64,000 nt of DNA from Acanthornis magna (Eukaryota > Chordata > Aves > Passeriformes > Acanthizidae). This document shows, in pieces, positions 53,772 to 64,000 of this stretch. The DNA lies in the NCBI GenBank assembly GCA_036785705.1, contig JAWUZG010000001.1:2914001-2978000 (forward strand), given 5' to 3'. Position 1 is the stretch's first letter; every line of letters starts with the position of its first letter. The notes under the pieces are model-generated. The model searched no databases. It worked only from the letters and a program-made list of their open reading frames with translations, and was not told where the DNA came from. The translations under genes and the position numbers were made by a program.

Positions 53772-53804
53772 GGGGGGGCAAGGGGGGGGGGAAGAGAGGG
53801 AGGG
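53772..53804 (+). other. Putative G-quadruplex motif
   Basis: Four G runs of 7, 10, 3 and 3, with loops CAA, AAGAGA and A, meet the canonical G3+N1-7 rule. They lie inside a purine-rich stretch on the CELF2 sense strand, 3.6 kb before the 83-bp exon, so both DNA and pre-mRNA could fold. Confidence 0.8.
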
Positions 53805-56800
53805 TGAAAACAAGCTGAAGTAAGGGATCTTTTCCCTTTTTTTAATGATGTGTTGGAGTTGAGCATTGTAGTGTCCACACTGCAGCATTTGCTCGTCAGA
53901 TGCCTCGAGAAGCAGAGCTGTTTTCTGCTGTTGTTTCTCAGGCATCCCATTTGTTGCCATTAAATGCCGAGCAGCACGGAGTGGCAGGTTTTATTCAGTC
54001 TGTTCAAGCATCTGGCAGGATAGCCATGAAGTTGTTGCCGATGTCCTTAAGGGACTGTAGGGATCTGCATGATTCATTCAGCATTTTTTTTCGAGGTACA
54101 AAGAAGAAATGCCTTGCGCCGTAGTAAATACTGTTCCAAGTAGAGCACAACCAGCTTAGCAGAGCGCGGGAGATTTGCTGCTTTGGAGGCACTGAGTGGC
54201 AGCACGAGCTCCTGTGCCTGTGGGCAAGAATACACTAACCCACGTGGAGTTAAACTGGGCTGTGTTTCAGGCTGCTGGGGATCAGCAGAACCATGACCAC
54301 AAACCAATTCACCTTTTAAGTTGTCCTGACTAGGAGGGGAGAGGTTATCACTGCCAGGCTTTGAGTTATTTGGATGTCAGAAAAGTCTAGTTGTGGTTCA
54401 AGCTGCTGTCGAGTTTGTTTGGTGATGAAGCAAAGATTATACGTGCAAGGGGCCTGAAGGGGAGGGTTGTATTTTTCTTCTTTTCTTTCAGTAGGAAACA
54501 TAGTTTTTCTTTTCCAGCTGGGCCACTTGTTTGTCTTCGGCAATTTCAGCAGGGGACAGCTGCCAATCCTAAAGCACAGATTAGCCCTGTCCTTTTACAC
54601 AGGCATCTTCCCCTCCAGTATACCTGCAGAAAAGACTGAATTAGGTACTTTTTTCTATAGACTGACACAAAAGGATTTTACACCAGAGGCATCTTCAGTG
54701 CAGTTTGTGTTACATGGCTGCAGCCTCTCTGGAAAATCCGTAGTCTGAGCTGCAGCATTTCCTTGGGGACCATGTGCACTGTCGCTTTTTCTGTTCCTCT
54801 CTATTCTCTCATTTTCTTTTTTGAGTCCAGCCCTCACCTCTGTAGCAGATACCTTCAAATTCAGGTGTCCAGGAGTGGGTGTCCATGCCCCCCTCAAACC
54901 ACAGCAAACCAGCTCTTGTCGTGAAGTTTGTTTTATTTAGGAAGATAAAAGCCAAATGTGTCCAGAGAAAAATTTTGTCCATGTGCATTTTCAGATGTGT
55001 CAGTGTGAAAGTCTCTGTCAGCTTAGAAGTCTCTATTTTTGTCAAGGTCCAATGACCTGCCTGAAACATCTGCACATTTCCCATTAAGCTACTGTTTCTT
55101 CTGGCCCTCATTCACAGAAACATTTTTCTCTCCTGAGCTATTACTTCCCAAAAATGACCTGTTAAAGGGTATTTCACAGCATATTCATCTTTTGAGTGCA
55201 GTTCTTTGAAGTATTGCCAAGAATGATAAACCAATAGATTTCAAATTTCTCCTTATCGGAATGAACCCACAGAGCTGAAATCTAAAATGAGACTCTTCAG
55301 GCCCATGGAAAAGGACACAGCAATTGCAAAGTTGTGAGTACAGCTTGATATTTTCCCCTCTGAATCCTCTCTCCTGGTCAAAAAACTTTATATTAAAAAG
55401 CTAATAAATGAAACAAAGAAACAATAGAAGACAGACTTGGGGCTGGCTGGCAGGATAGAAAAACATTGCAATGTTGTCTCAAAGTCGCACTATGAAATGT
55501 CACAAACTTCGATTCTTTTCCTTATTTTCATCTGGGGAAAAATAATTCATATTTTCAGAATTTTCCAGTGAAACAGAAGGTTTAGAAACACTCACAGGAA
55601 ACACAAACCTTAACATGCTGTGCCTGTCTCTAACATACATCCCTGCGAACAATGTTCCACTTACTGAAATAATTATTGAACCATCTCCATCGTGAAGTGT
55701 GAAATTTTAAAGAACCTGTTGGCAGTATGAAAAATGTTTCTCTCAGCTGTGTTAAGTCTGCGTTACCTGCCTGCCCATGTCTTGTTGTGCCTGCAAGTGA
55801 TTTTCTGCATTAGGGATAAACTTGCTGTGTTCCAGCGGGGAATACATGGTCAGCTTTGCTTGTGACAGAGGTGATGGTTGTCGCTGCCCTGCTGCAGAGC
55901 CAGAGGGAGCATTCCCAGTGCCCTGCACAGCTTGAGCCAAGCAAGGGGCAGCGGAGAGGCCGCTCTGGATTCAGCCCTTCCTTCCAAAGTGTGGTGTGGG
56001 CCACCTCCACACAGTTACTGCCAATGTTTGCTGTGCTGCTGTGCACACCTTCTCCTTGTGTCCTTTGCCATCGTGGGGATGCTGCAGGGTTGAACACAAG
56101 CAGGCGTGTCAGGTGGGCTGGGATGTTTCACTTTGGCCAACATTAGGGAGCTGATACAAGCATCATCTTTGCTCACTGCCTGAAGCACAGATTATTTTAT
56201 CTGTGTCATGCTCCAAGGGAGCACCGAGCCTCATGAGCTGGGGTTTCTTTTATTTACTGATTGGTTTTGACATTTCTCTGGAGTTGTAACAAATCTCTGA
56301 CTGTGATTAAGAGAAGGGGATTGTTTTCTGATTCGTCAGTAAGACCTGCATCATCCTGTTTCATGCAAAGTAGGTTTTTACTTCAGTAGCCACTTCTGAC
56401 CCCCAAGCAGCATTACCCAGAGCGTTTTCCCTCTCCCCACAGCAGCTGGGTCACCAAACACCCCACGTGCAGCAAACATCTCATCTGTCAAGGAGCAGAC
56501 TTCACTGCTGTGGGACACTGCAGGCAAACCCTGGTCCTTGCTTTTTGTCCCATGCCTGTGGCGTTATAGCTCTTCCCTGAGGATGTGTGTGTAAGCCCTG
56601 ACCTCCCTCTGGGGCTGGTGTTGAGCCGCCTGGCTTGTGTGGGCTGCAGCAAAAATGCTTCATATGTTTGCAGTGGAGAAAGTGACAGCAAGCCATGTTT
56701 GGTCCCAAAGACCACCCGGCTGGACCATGCTGTCAAAAGGGAAACCGCAGGATTAAGGCAACTAAAACCACCTGCTTTACTGAAAGTTGGGCAGATGCAG

Positions 56801-57347
56801 GGGGAGCAAAGACTCCCTTAAGGCTGTCAGCCATCAGCAACTTCCACTGTCCCAGCAGTGGCAAATTCACCTGTAGCTTGTTTTTCATTCTTGAAACTGA
56901 GATGAGTGTCCTACCTCAAGTCCTGCCTGGTTTCAGAGAAAGGGGAAGCCAACTTTAGCTCTTTTGTATAAGGCCCTTTAAATAAGGTCCTGGTTTAGCC
57001 TGATTTTCTGCTTGGGATGTAACAATGAATTCCTGCTGCTTGAGCTTGCCATGTTGCTTATATTCAAAGTATAATGGGGAGCCTCCAGAAAAATACAACC
57101 TTATTTACAATGCACAAAGCCAATTGGATTTTGGTTAACAATTTCTAAGTGATTACAGTTCACTAACAGTGTAGGTGTGCTATAGACGCAATGCACAGGG
57201 GGGGCCTTTTTATTTTAAACCACACAAGCTTTCTTTTATTCATGTCATTCAGGTGCCTCAGGATAATTCACATTTCCAGCTTTCATAATGTGTTGTTCAA
57301 CGACTGTTTTTTCTCCTTCCCTATTGTACTCTCACAAATCATACTCA

Positions 57348-57381
57348 CTAATTTCTGAAAGCTTTTCATTTCTCTCTATAG
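57348..57381 (+). other. CELF2: 3' splice site of the 83-bp CELF2 exon
   Basis: CTAAT with its A at 57351 is a plausible branch point 31 nt upstream. A TTTCATTTCTCTCTATAG tract ends at 57381. The acceptor position is fixed by the reading frame joining the split Gly codon. Confidence 0.88.
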
Positions 57382-57464
57382 GTTGTTGTTTCGTAACATT
57401 TTATACAAGAAAAGCTGCTCTTGAGGCACAGAATGCACTGCACAATATTAAAACTTTACCTGGG
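57382..57464 (+). CDS. CELF2: CELF2 coding exon: second half of RRM1 (RNP1 and helix 2)
   Basis: This 83-bp exon completes RRM1. Two bases finish the Gly codon begun in the previous exon. Then come the RNP1 strand G-C-C-F-V-T-F (residues 60-66 from the internal Met, with Phe63 in the RNA-contacting position), [12 protein letters not shown] helix 2, and H-N-I-K-T-L-P-G at the end. Ile-Lys-Thr before Leu-Pro-Gly marks CELF2; CELF1 has Met-Lys-Val there. The exon ends in phase 0 at GGG, followed by a strong donor GTGAGT. The acceptor is TATAG after a pyrimidine-rich stretch. The length is not a multiple of three, so skipping would shift the frame and break RRM1. The next coding exon lies beyond 64000. 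Confidence 0.97.
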
Positions 57465-57470
57465 GTGAGT
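57465..57470 (+). other. CELF2: Strong 5' splice site after the 83-bp exon
   Basis: GGG followed by GTGAGT, close to the vertebrate consensus. Read-through meets a stop after six more codons (stop at 57483-57485), so an unspliced message would end within RRM1. Confidence 0.92.
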
Positions 57471-60400
57471 ACATTTACTTTTTGATCCTAATTATTTTAT
57501 TGCCAGAAAAATAGCCATTTTGCTCTCGATGCTGCCTGGTGCCCCAAATGACCTTGATCTCTTCAAGGAGGTGGCTGAGCTGATGGTCTGTCCTGTATCT
57601 GTGCCTGTCCTGTAGCAATGGCATCATGTCAAAAAGCAGTTGCTGTTCTCTAGAAAGTCCCTTGGCTGGAAAGAGTACTGATTCCTGCTGACCAGGTGGC
57701 CAAAGTGCAGTGTGGATCCTTTTTTAAATGTGTTTAAGGGGGAGGGAAGGAGAGAGGGAGGGGAGAATACATATGGCATAAAAACACTGCACCACTGGGG
57801 CTTCGTGTTTGAAAAGGGAGAGAAGAGGAAAAGACAAGACACAGCCAATTTTGTTAAATGCAGCCTTTATCCACGTGTTTTCTAAACAACCCAAATGCAC
57901 TCGCTGCTCATCTCAGGGTGTTGTGGAGTGTGGTCCCATGCAGCTGCTTGCACAGAGTCATCCTGTCCCCTGACATCACTTCTCCTCAACCCCTGCTCCC
58001 ACTGACACCAACGTTCAGAACAGTTGTGGTTGTGTTGTACAAACTGTGTCTTGTGATTTCCTATGGTATTTTATATTTAAATTACAGGGCTAGGGAGAAG
58101 TATATCACTGGTAATTGCATGTCTTAACTCTGAAATCTTCTTGTACCACTATTTTCATTTTTTCTGCTGAACATAGCCAAATACTTTGAGGACGGAAGAG
58201 AAAAAATATAAAGGATGGAGGTATATTTCCTCTTGATGTAGGAGAAGTGTTCAAGTATATGTTTTTAGTGTCTGGTTATAGACGTGAAAGTAAATAAATA
58301 CACTGTGCAAATAAATAGAACATTGACTGGACTGACAGTTATATGGCCAATATCTCCTTTAGTTCCTATGTACTGTATGTGAAATTGGACATTCTGTGTT
58401 TGAAAAATTATACCTGGCTAGTTCACTTTATGCAAGTGATTTCCTGTTAGGAAAGCCACCTCATCTGTCATGGAAATGACCAGCGTAGAGAGGTGTGTTG
58501 GACAGTTACCCCTGAGCCCTCCTAATTCACCAAGGTAAAAATGGAGTCCTCTGTCATTTTCAGGTGAAAATTCTGGGAATGGTGGTAGGAAATCTGCAAA
58601 GGTAGGCCAGGCACAGGAAAATAAGAGGAAAATTGTGGCACTTCAAGTGAAGTTTTCCACCAGCAGCTGGCCCTTGCAAGGGGCAGTGTCAAGTGTTACA
58701 AGCCTCCCAGTGGGAGTCTGGGCACTTGAGGGTGTAGAGGATGGATGTGCCATCCGCAAGGGAAAAAAGGAAGGCTCTGAGGCACGATTCCCTTTGAGAC
58801 CCTTTGGAACTCAGGCTGGATCTCAGCATCCTCTGGCTCTGCACCCCCAGTTGTTGGTTCCCATCCCCACTGCAAGAGAATGCCGAGCCCTTGGACGTGT
58901 GCTCTCTGACCCAGTTCAGTGTTGCCCCCAAACCAACTCCCAGAGTACCTGCTCTCCATCATGCTCTGAAGCTCAGTGGGCTGGCAGGGTAGGATGGAGC
59001 TGATCCCAAGCTGCTGGAGCAGCACCCTGCCCGGGTAGGACCCCTGAAGCTCTACCACAAGATCTTCACATCACCCCCCTTAGAAAGAGAGAGGGTCCTT
59101 TCAGAATCATAGAATCACACAATCATTAAGATTGGAAAAGACCTCCAAGATCATGAGGTCCAAGCTTTGACCGAACACCACAATGCCAACTAAACCATAG
59201 CACTAAGTGCCATATCCAGTTATTTTTGGAGCACTTCTGGGGATGATGACTCTACCACTTCCCTGAGCAGCCTGTTGCAGTGCTTGACCACCCTTTCAGT
59301 GAAGAAGTTCTGATGTCCAACCTGACCCTCCCCTGGAGCAGTTTGAGGCCTGTCTCTGGTTGCCAGGAAGAACCCAACCTTCATCTGGCTACAAACTCCT
59401 TTCAGGGAGCTGCAGAGAGTGAAAAGGTCCTGCCTGAGCCTCCTTTTCTCCAGGCTAAACAAACCCAGCTTCCTTTTCTTTGCTCTGTTCTTCCCCCAGC
59501 TGGCTGCTGTGTTTTGAGGGATCTTGTTTTTCCCAGTAGGTGACTAGGAGGGGCAGACTCCTCCTCTGACTTCCCCACGTACGGGAGGCAAAGCTGGCTC
59601 AGCTCTGCATTGCATCTTACTTGAGCAGGGCATCATTTTCTCCTCCACTTTTGCACAGCTAATGAGCAGGCTGCAGTTAAAGACACTTGTGTACCTTTTG
59701 ATGTTTTTAAAATAAGGTTCAAAAATATAATTTTTTTTCTAAATCTCCCTCTAGCTCTTTGCCATTTAAAACTTATCTTTCCAAGCTGTTTTTTCCTGTC
59801 CTGACTGTGAGGTTACAAAGTTTTCTTTTAGGGAAGTGTGGAAATTGCCTTCCCATGACTCTGGGGCCTTGGCTTTAAAAATATTCCTGATACGGCCAGA
59901 GATGTTTAGATTTTACTATGAGATGAGTTGTTATACCTACTTTTCTTAAGGGAGGCCTCTAACAAAGAGAAGCAACTTGAATACAGTTCTACTACTTGTC
60001 TTTCAGAATGATTCAGCATGTATTATATAACAGATTCTATATTTTGCACGTGCAGTGTGCTGACATTCAGCATATATGGGGATACTGTTATGCTGCATTG
60101 GTGTGTTCCCGAAATAACTTCATTTAAGCACACCTCAAAGTGGTGGCACACGTACTGGAAACGCTTCACGTTAGCAGGATTCTCCTTATATGAATTTTAC
60201 CAATTTCTGTATTATTCCTCTTGCCTGCTAAGCAGCTTTTGCCAAATCCATAGTGGATAGGTCCGTGTGTGAAATAGTCTCAGAGCAAATGGAAGCAATC
60301 TTCTGGCAGAGCTCCTACAAGGGATGAATTTGGATCAGGCTCATTTAGGCATCAAGCGTCAGCTTGCTTCCAGTAAGCGAGGTATGGTCAGTAGGAGGTT

Positions 60401-63400
60401 CAGTAATAAGGTGTCTCCTGGAAACAAAAGAATCTGTGCCTTCCCCTTTTGCTGTAATACCACCATGCATCAGGTAAGGCATCCTTAAATAGCCCAGGAA
60501 GAAAATCCGAGGCAAAGGCAGGTGATTTATTAGGGTAAGGTAAGGAAAGCTGGCAGAGGCAGGAGCAGGGGGCTGTGGGGATGCTGTGGCTGTTGGAACT
60601 CGTCTGTGTTTTACCTGCACTCAGGTGTAACCCATGCTGCTGCAGAGGCGGGTTCATTAAATGATAGAGACTAGATTATTTCTGGGTTTATTCGCTTCGT
60701 TTCTTAAATTCAGACCTGCTCCATGTTGCTCAGTAAGCAGGGTTTGGATCAGCACCGGTGAAGCCAAAAATGTAGGGCTTTAGTGTGAAATTTATCCCCC
60801 TTCCAAGGCTGCCTGTTCAGTTTAATTTAAGTAGTTTTTTGAGCAAAGCCTGCAGTGCTATGTCTCTATCTCTGCTTTTTGCCTGGACCTCATCCTTAAC
60901 AGAGACATGAAAACACAAGCGCTTGATCTGCTCCTTTGAGCTGCACCCTTTTAGTGGACATGAAGAAAATAAGACCAGACATAAATGATTAATGCAGAAT
61001 CTTGGAAGAAAATATTGCAGGGTGCCTTGCTGTTTGATTACAAGCCTTGGAATTAGTCAACATTTCCATAATTCTAAACCAATATACACCTGTTTTCCCA
61101 CTGTGATGTGAAGGCACAACTTAATTTAACAGAAACCCCGCTGTGCTAAATCTCTCATTAAATACCAAGCTAGTTCTGTAATTTAAAGTTGCAGCACTAC
61201 TATTTTAACTGAATTGCCTTTGTATTATAAAATTAATAAGAAGTTAATGATGCACTTTGCTGTATTCTCTCAGATTTTTTTTTTTTCACAGCAACAACAA
61301 CAAAAAAGAAAGATAAAGAAGAAAAACATGTCACCAGCAGACATCTCAGGGCTTTTCTGGTTTTAATCATTTTCCTGAGGATAGAAATTAATTTAAAAGA
61401 TTTTTTAAAAAAAAATTAAAAAACTTTCTGCACAAGTAGGATCAAACATCATCTTTTTACTCATGATGAATATAATCTCTCTGTTAGTCATAATATTCCT
61501 TGTCATATATTGGAGCTTTTATCTTTCTCAAAATATGTGTTTAGATATCACTTGTTATGTAGAAGTGCTGCTAGGCAGAGAAGAAGATATGCAGTGTTTG
61601 AGAAATACAGGCATATTGTTATGATATATGATACAGATCAACGAAATAGGGACAGTTCTCTTCTGTTTACTTGGTGCTGGCATCACAAGTAGCTTTTATG
61701 TGTTGCAAATAACCAACATGAATTTTCAGATGTGTCTTTTCAAACATAGCATGGGAGCAGGTTGCTGATACCCTCATAGCTCATAGGGATGTGGTTTATA
61801 TTATTCAGCTCAGAGTCAGGTTTTCTTGGAGTGTTCATTTGGATTTTGTTTTAAAAGGCAGAAGGGAGAAAAGGGAAAACCTCAATTTGAATGTAATAAT
61901 GATCTTAGAAATGTGCTTCTTTGGGATGAGATGTAGAACTGAGGCCTTAACTAGTCTCATCTTCATTAAGGTTCTCATGACTTCGTTAGAGGTGTTTAAC
62001 TTCTATTCCCTAAACAGAGTAATCCAATAAATTCCACCCATCTAAATTTATTCTGTACCTTCAGTTAGATGTAATAATCTTGGTTTCCCCGTGCTCTAAT
62101 TTGCTACTTAGTGAAAATTGGCTTCTGTATAGGAGGCAAACCTCAAAGAGCTGTATTCAGGGACTGCTTTTACTGCCTTCATGGCACTGACATTTGTTCT
62201 TTGTTTTAGTTTTAACATGCTTTCTTTTAAAAACAGAGTGTGCTCTGTTTTGCTGACTAGTGAATCTGGTAGGATTTCCTGGCAAGATTAAGTGCAGATA
62301 GGTAACACAAGAGCATTATATGTTGGTTGGATTCTTGGAGCCAAAGAGATGAATAAATGCACCTTTAATGTCATGCAGAGGCTATTTGAAGTCAGAAATC
62401 AATGGGCATCCATTTGTAAAATCTACGCCTAAAACTCTTCAGAGTCTTTGTTCTGTGTTTGAAGTTAGATTTATTGGACATGGTAAGGGTTATTTGTTGT
62501 CTTTATGTACATTTTTTGATGCATCCTCCTACCTAAGGTTATCCCAAAAATAATTAACATCCCACACTCTGCACTCCCATGCTTTTAACAGAATCATGGT
62601 TTACGTGGTTCTTATTTCAAGTGGGATATACATACTCCAAGTAGCAGCAAACCCTTTGTGTTGAAGTTCTGGCATGACATTAGGACATTAGCTGTGTGAA
62701 TTGATTTGATTAAGGGTTTAACAAGGAAGAAATACAATTTTGAGAAAACTCTTAATGTTTTAACAGCAAGGTGGAGTTTGTAGGAAGTGCTTTTGTAAAA
62801 TATTCATGGCTTCCTTTTTTGCCAGATGTTGTTGAGGGAAACATTTTTAATTTTTACATTGTAAGAATCACTCCTGGATTTATTAAATGCTTTTTTCATC
62901 ATAGGGAAGCAGGACTGGCTTAGAGGGAACTTTGCCCAGAGGTTGTGTACGGGCTGTAAGGAAGCCTCAAGGTCCACTTAGGGGTGTAGAATATGAAAAA
63001 CTGACTTTTAAAGAGGAACTCGGGCCATTCTTCTCTTTTGGCGCCCGTTCACACTGGGGTCAGTTCTGCCTACACCAGGCTGACAATCCCCAGCACGATG
63101 CCAGTGTGCTCTGGGGCTTCCCTTGTCCCCATGGGCCAGCTCAGGTTCCACACTGATGTCAAACACACTTGTTCTTGCTCCGTGCTGCGGTGTTGGGATC
63201 ATCATGGAAGCACCCCAGCCCCTCCGGGGACCTGGGGCTTGAGGGTCAACGTGGGAGAGAAATCTCAGCGCCGTGCAGAATTGGCTTAGCAGGTTATTGA
63301 ACCTTCAGAATAATCTAGTTCAAAATGCAGGCACCCATGGCCACTTACTGTGAAACCTCATTCACTTTCTGATAAAATTGCATTTGTCTAACAAGAAGCA

Positions 63401-64000
63401 AAAAAACCTGAATATATTTCTGGTTCTCACTTTACATCATGAGGACTTTTCTAATGGCTATTCTGGCACTCTCCTTTCTGGAGTAGTGTTTTAATATCCA
63501 GTTCCCTTCTCTGTTTTAAGCCTTATGGTTTGTCAGTACTATATGAACATTACGTAAAAATTACCTGTAATAAAAAGGTAATCATCCAATATGACTTGAA
63601 TAATAGCCTGAATATGATATCTCAGTGACTTTGAGAGATTTTGACAAACAGAAAGGGAATTCAAAGACCAATTAAGTTAGTTAAGGATTTGCAGTGATTG
63701 ATTTATGATGACAAATTAAACTAATTCAGTACTCATATAGTATGGCCAAATGCTGTTTAATGAAGGATCCAAAGAGTATAGAACAGTTTAAATGATAAAA
63801 ATAACCAGATGGGAAAGAGGAGAACTCCCAGGGAGCATCTGTTCCTAGGAAGTGAGCTATAAGACATTGAATGATGTTGAGAAAATGAATCTGGCCCATT
63901 CCTTCCTTTAAAATACTATGCAAATGAACCCACTTAATGATACACTTTGCCCAGCTCAGAAGAAATGTAGAGGTTTTTTTATTATGCAAAAACACCATTT
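57471..64000 (+). other. CELF2: CELF2 downstream intron (5' part only)
   Basis: The next exon, expected to open with Met-His-His-Pro-Ile-Gln-Met, was not found before the window ends. Contents: AT-rich unique sequence, a GC-richer unexplained block at about 58640-59060, a minus-strand CR1 fragment at 59102-59490, a decoy-like acceptor at 61269-61291, and a GC-richer block at about 63030-63270. No other gene is supported. Confidence 0.9.
59102..59490 (-). mobile_element. CR1 LINE fragment, antisense
   Basis: TCAGAATCATAGAATCACAC, then AATCATTAAGATTGGAAAAG and ACCTCCAAGATCATGAGGTC are the reverse complement of a CR1 3' end, of the AAGGTTGGAAAAGACC subtype. It continues through TTCAGTGAAGAAGTTCTGAT to CCTCCTTTTCTCCAGGCTAA. 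The subtype differs from the 47.4-kb copy. Confidence 0.93.

Larger units (their letters stand above)
27024..57381 (+). other. CELF2: CELF2 intron of 30,358 bp interrupting RRM1
   Basis: Both ends are fixed by the reading frame; it is a phase 1 intron splitting a Gly codon. It holds most of the window's CR1 material: a fragment at 28328-28472, one at 29477-29570, an old RT-bearing relic at about 31790-32990, and two fragments at 47407-47756 and 48006-48565. It also holds a hairpin at 30620-30671, a TA array at 31302-31337, an ATT-type array at 38117-38154, A27 at 40681-40707, a CpG/RFX-like/CCAAT cluster at 44023-44373, a TTA array at 45988-46006, a purine-rich tract at 50656-50724, and a G-run cluster at 53772-53804. 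The remaining stretches, including 33000-38000, 41000-43900 and 48600-50600, look like ordinary AT-rich unique intron. Confidence 0.95.

Noticed and set aside
26827..57464. Assignment to CELF1 instead of CELF2
   Set aside because: Diagnostic positions (Ala4, Ser8, Pro13, Ile23, Ser26, Glu/Lys in helix 1, Gln44, Ile-Lys-Thr before Leu-Pro-Gly) fit CELF2.
57288..57485. 65-codon frame starting before the 83-bp exon
   Set aside because: Its first half is the intron's pyrimidine tract and its last residues are read-through past the donor; only 57382-57464 is coding.
1..64000. CRISPR array, operon, prophage or tRNA/rRNA genes
   Set aside because: No spaced direct-repeat array, no bacterial-type gene packing, and no tRNA or rRNA landmarks seen; the window is vertebrate intron with two exons.

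Overview
This window is vertebrate nuclear DNA, almost certainly from a bird. It contains CR1 LINE fragments carrying the avian 3' signature (GGTCCCTTCCAACCCAAACC followed by ATTCTATG-like tails). The only protein-coding sequence I can support is two internal exons of CELF2 (CUGBP Elav-like family member 2, CUGBP2), a neuronal, muscle and immune RNA-binding protein. The gene is read on the + strand. The species cannot be fixed from what is visible.

Layout: 1-26826 is intron, or sequence between an alternative promoter and the first common exon. 26827-27023 is a 197-bp coding exon holding the usual internal start Met and the first half of RRM1. 27024-57381 is a 30,358-bp intron. 57382-57464 is the 83-bp exon that finishes RRM1. 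57465-64000 is the start of the next intron; the next exon (expected to begin Met-His-His-Pro-Ile-Gln) is not in the window. Both exons have canonical AG/GT borders, branch-point-like sequences about 30 nt upstream and matching phases. Spliced, they give one open frame of 93 whole residues, 87 of them from the internal Met.

The rest is non-coding. It holds six short 3'-truncated CR1 pieces (two + strand, four - strand) and one older ~1.2-kb CR1-like relic that still shows frameshifted traces of a reverse transcriptase. Simple repeats include a 254-bp polypyrimidine tract broken by one purine, TA, TTA and CA arrays, poly(A) runs and a G-run cluster. Three CpG-richer patches (16.27-16.44, 44.02-44.16 and 50.8-51.3 kb) stand out from the CpG-poor intron. 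Other long open frames are chance ORFs, low-complexity artefacts or repeat-derived.

I found no evidence of a new multi-gene system. The best leads are: a CpG islet at 16.3 kb whose ATG-to-donor stretch would splice in frame onto the common CELF2 exon; a 13-bp paired hairpin at 30.63-30.66 kb; a CpG/RFX-like/CCAAT cluster at 44.0-44.4 kb; a weak 5' splice site with a U-rich tract after the first exon; and a G-quadruplex motif at 53.8 kb.
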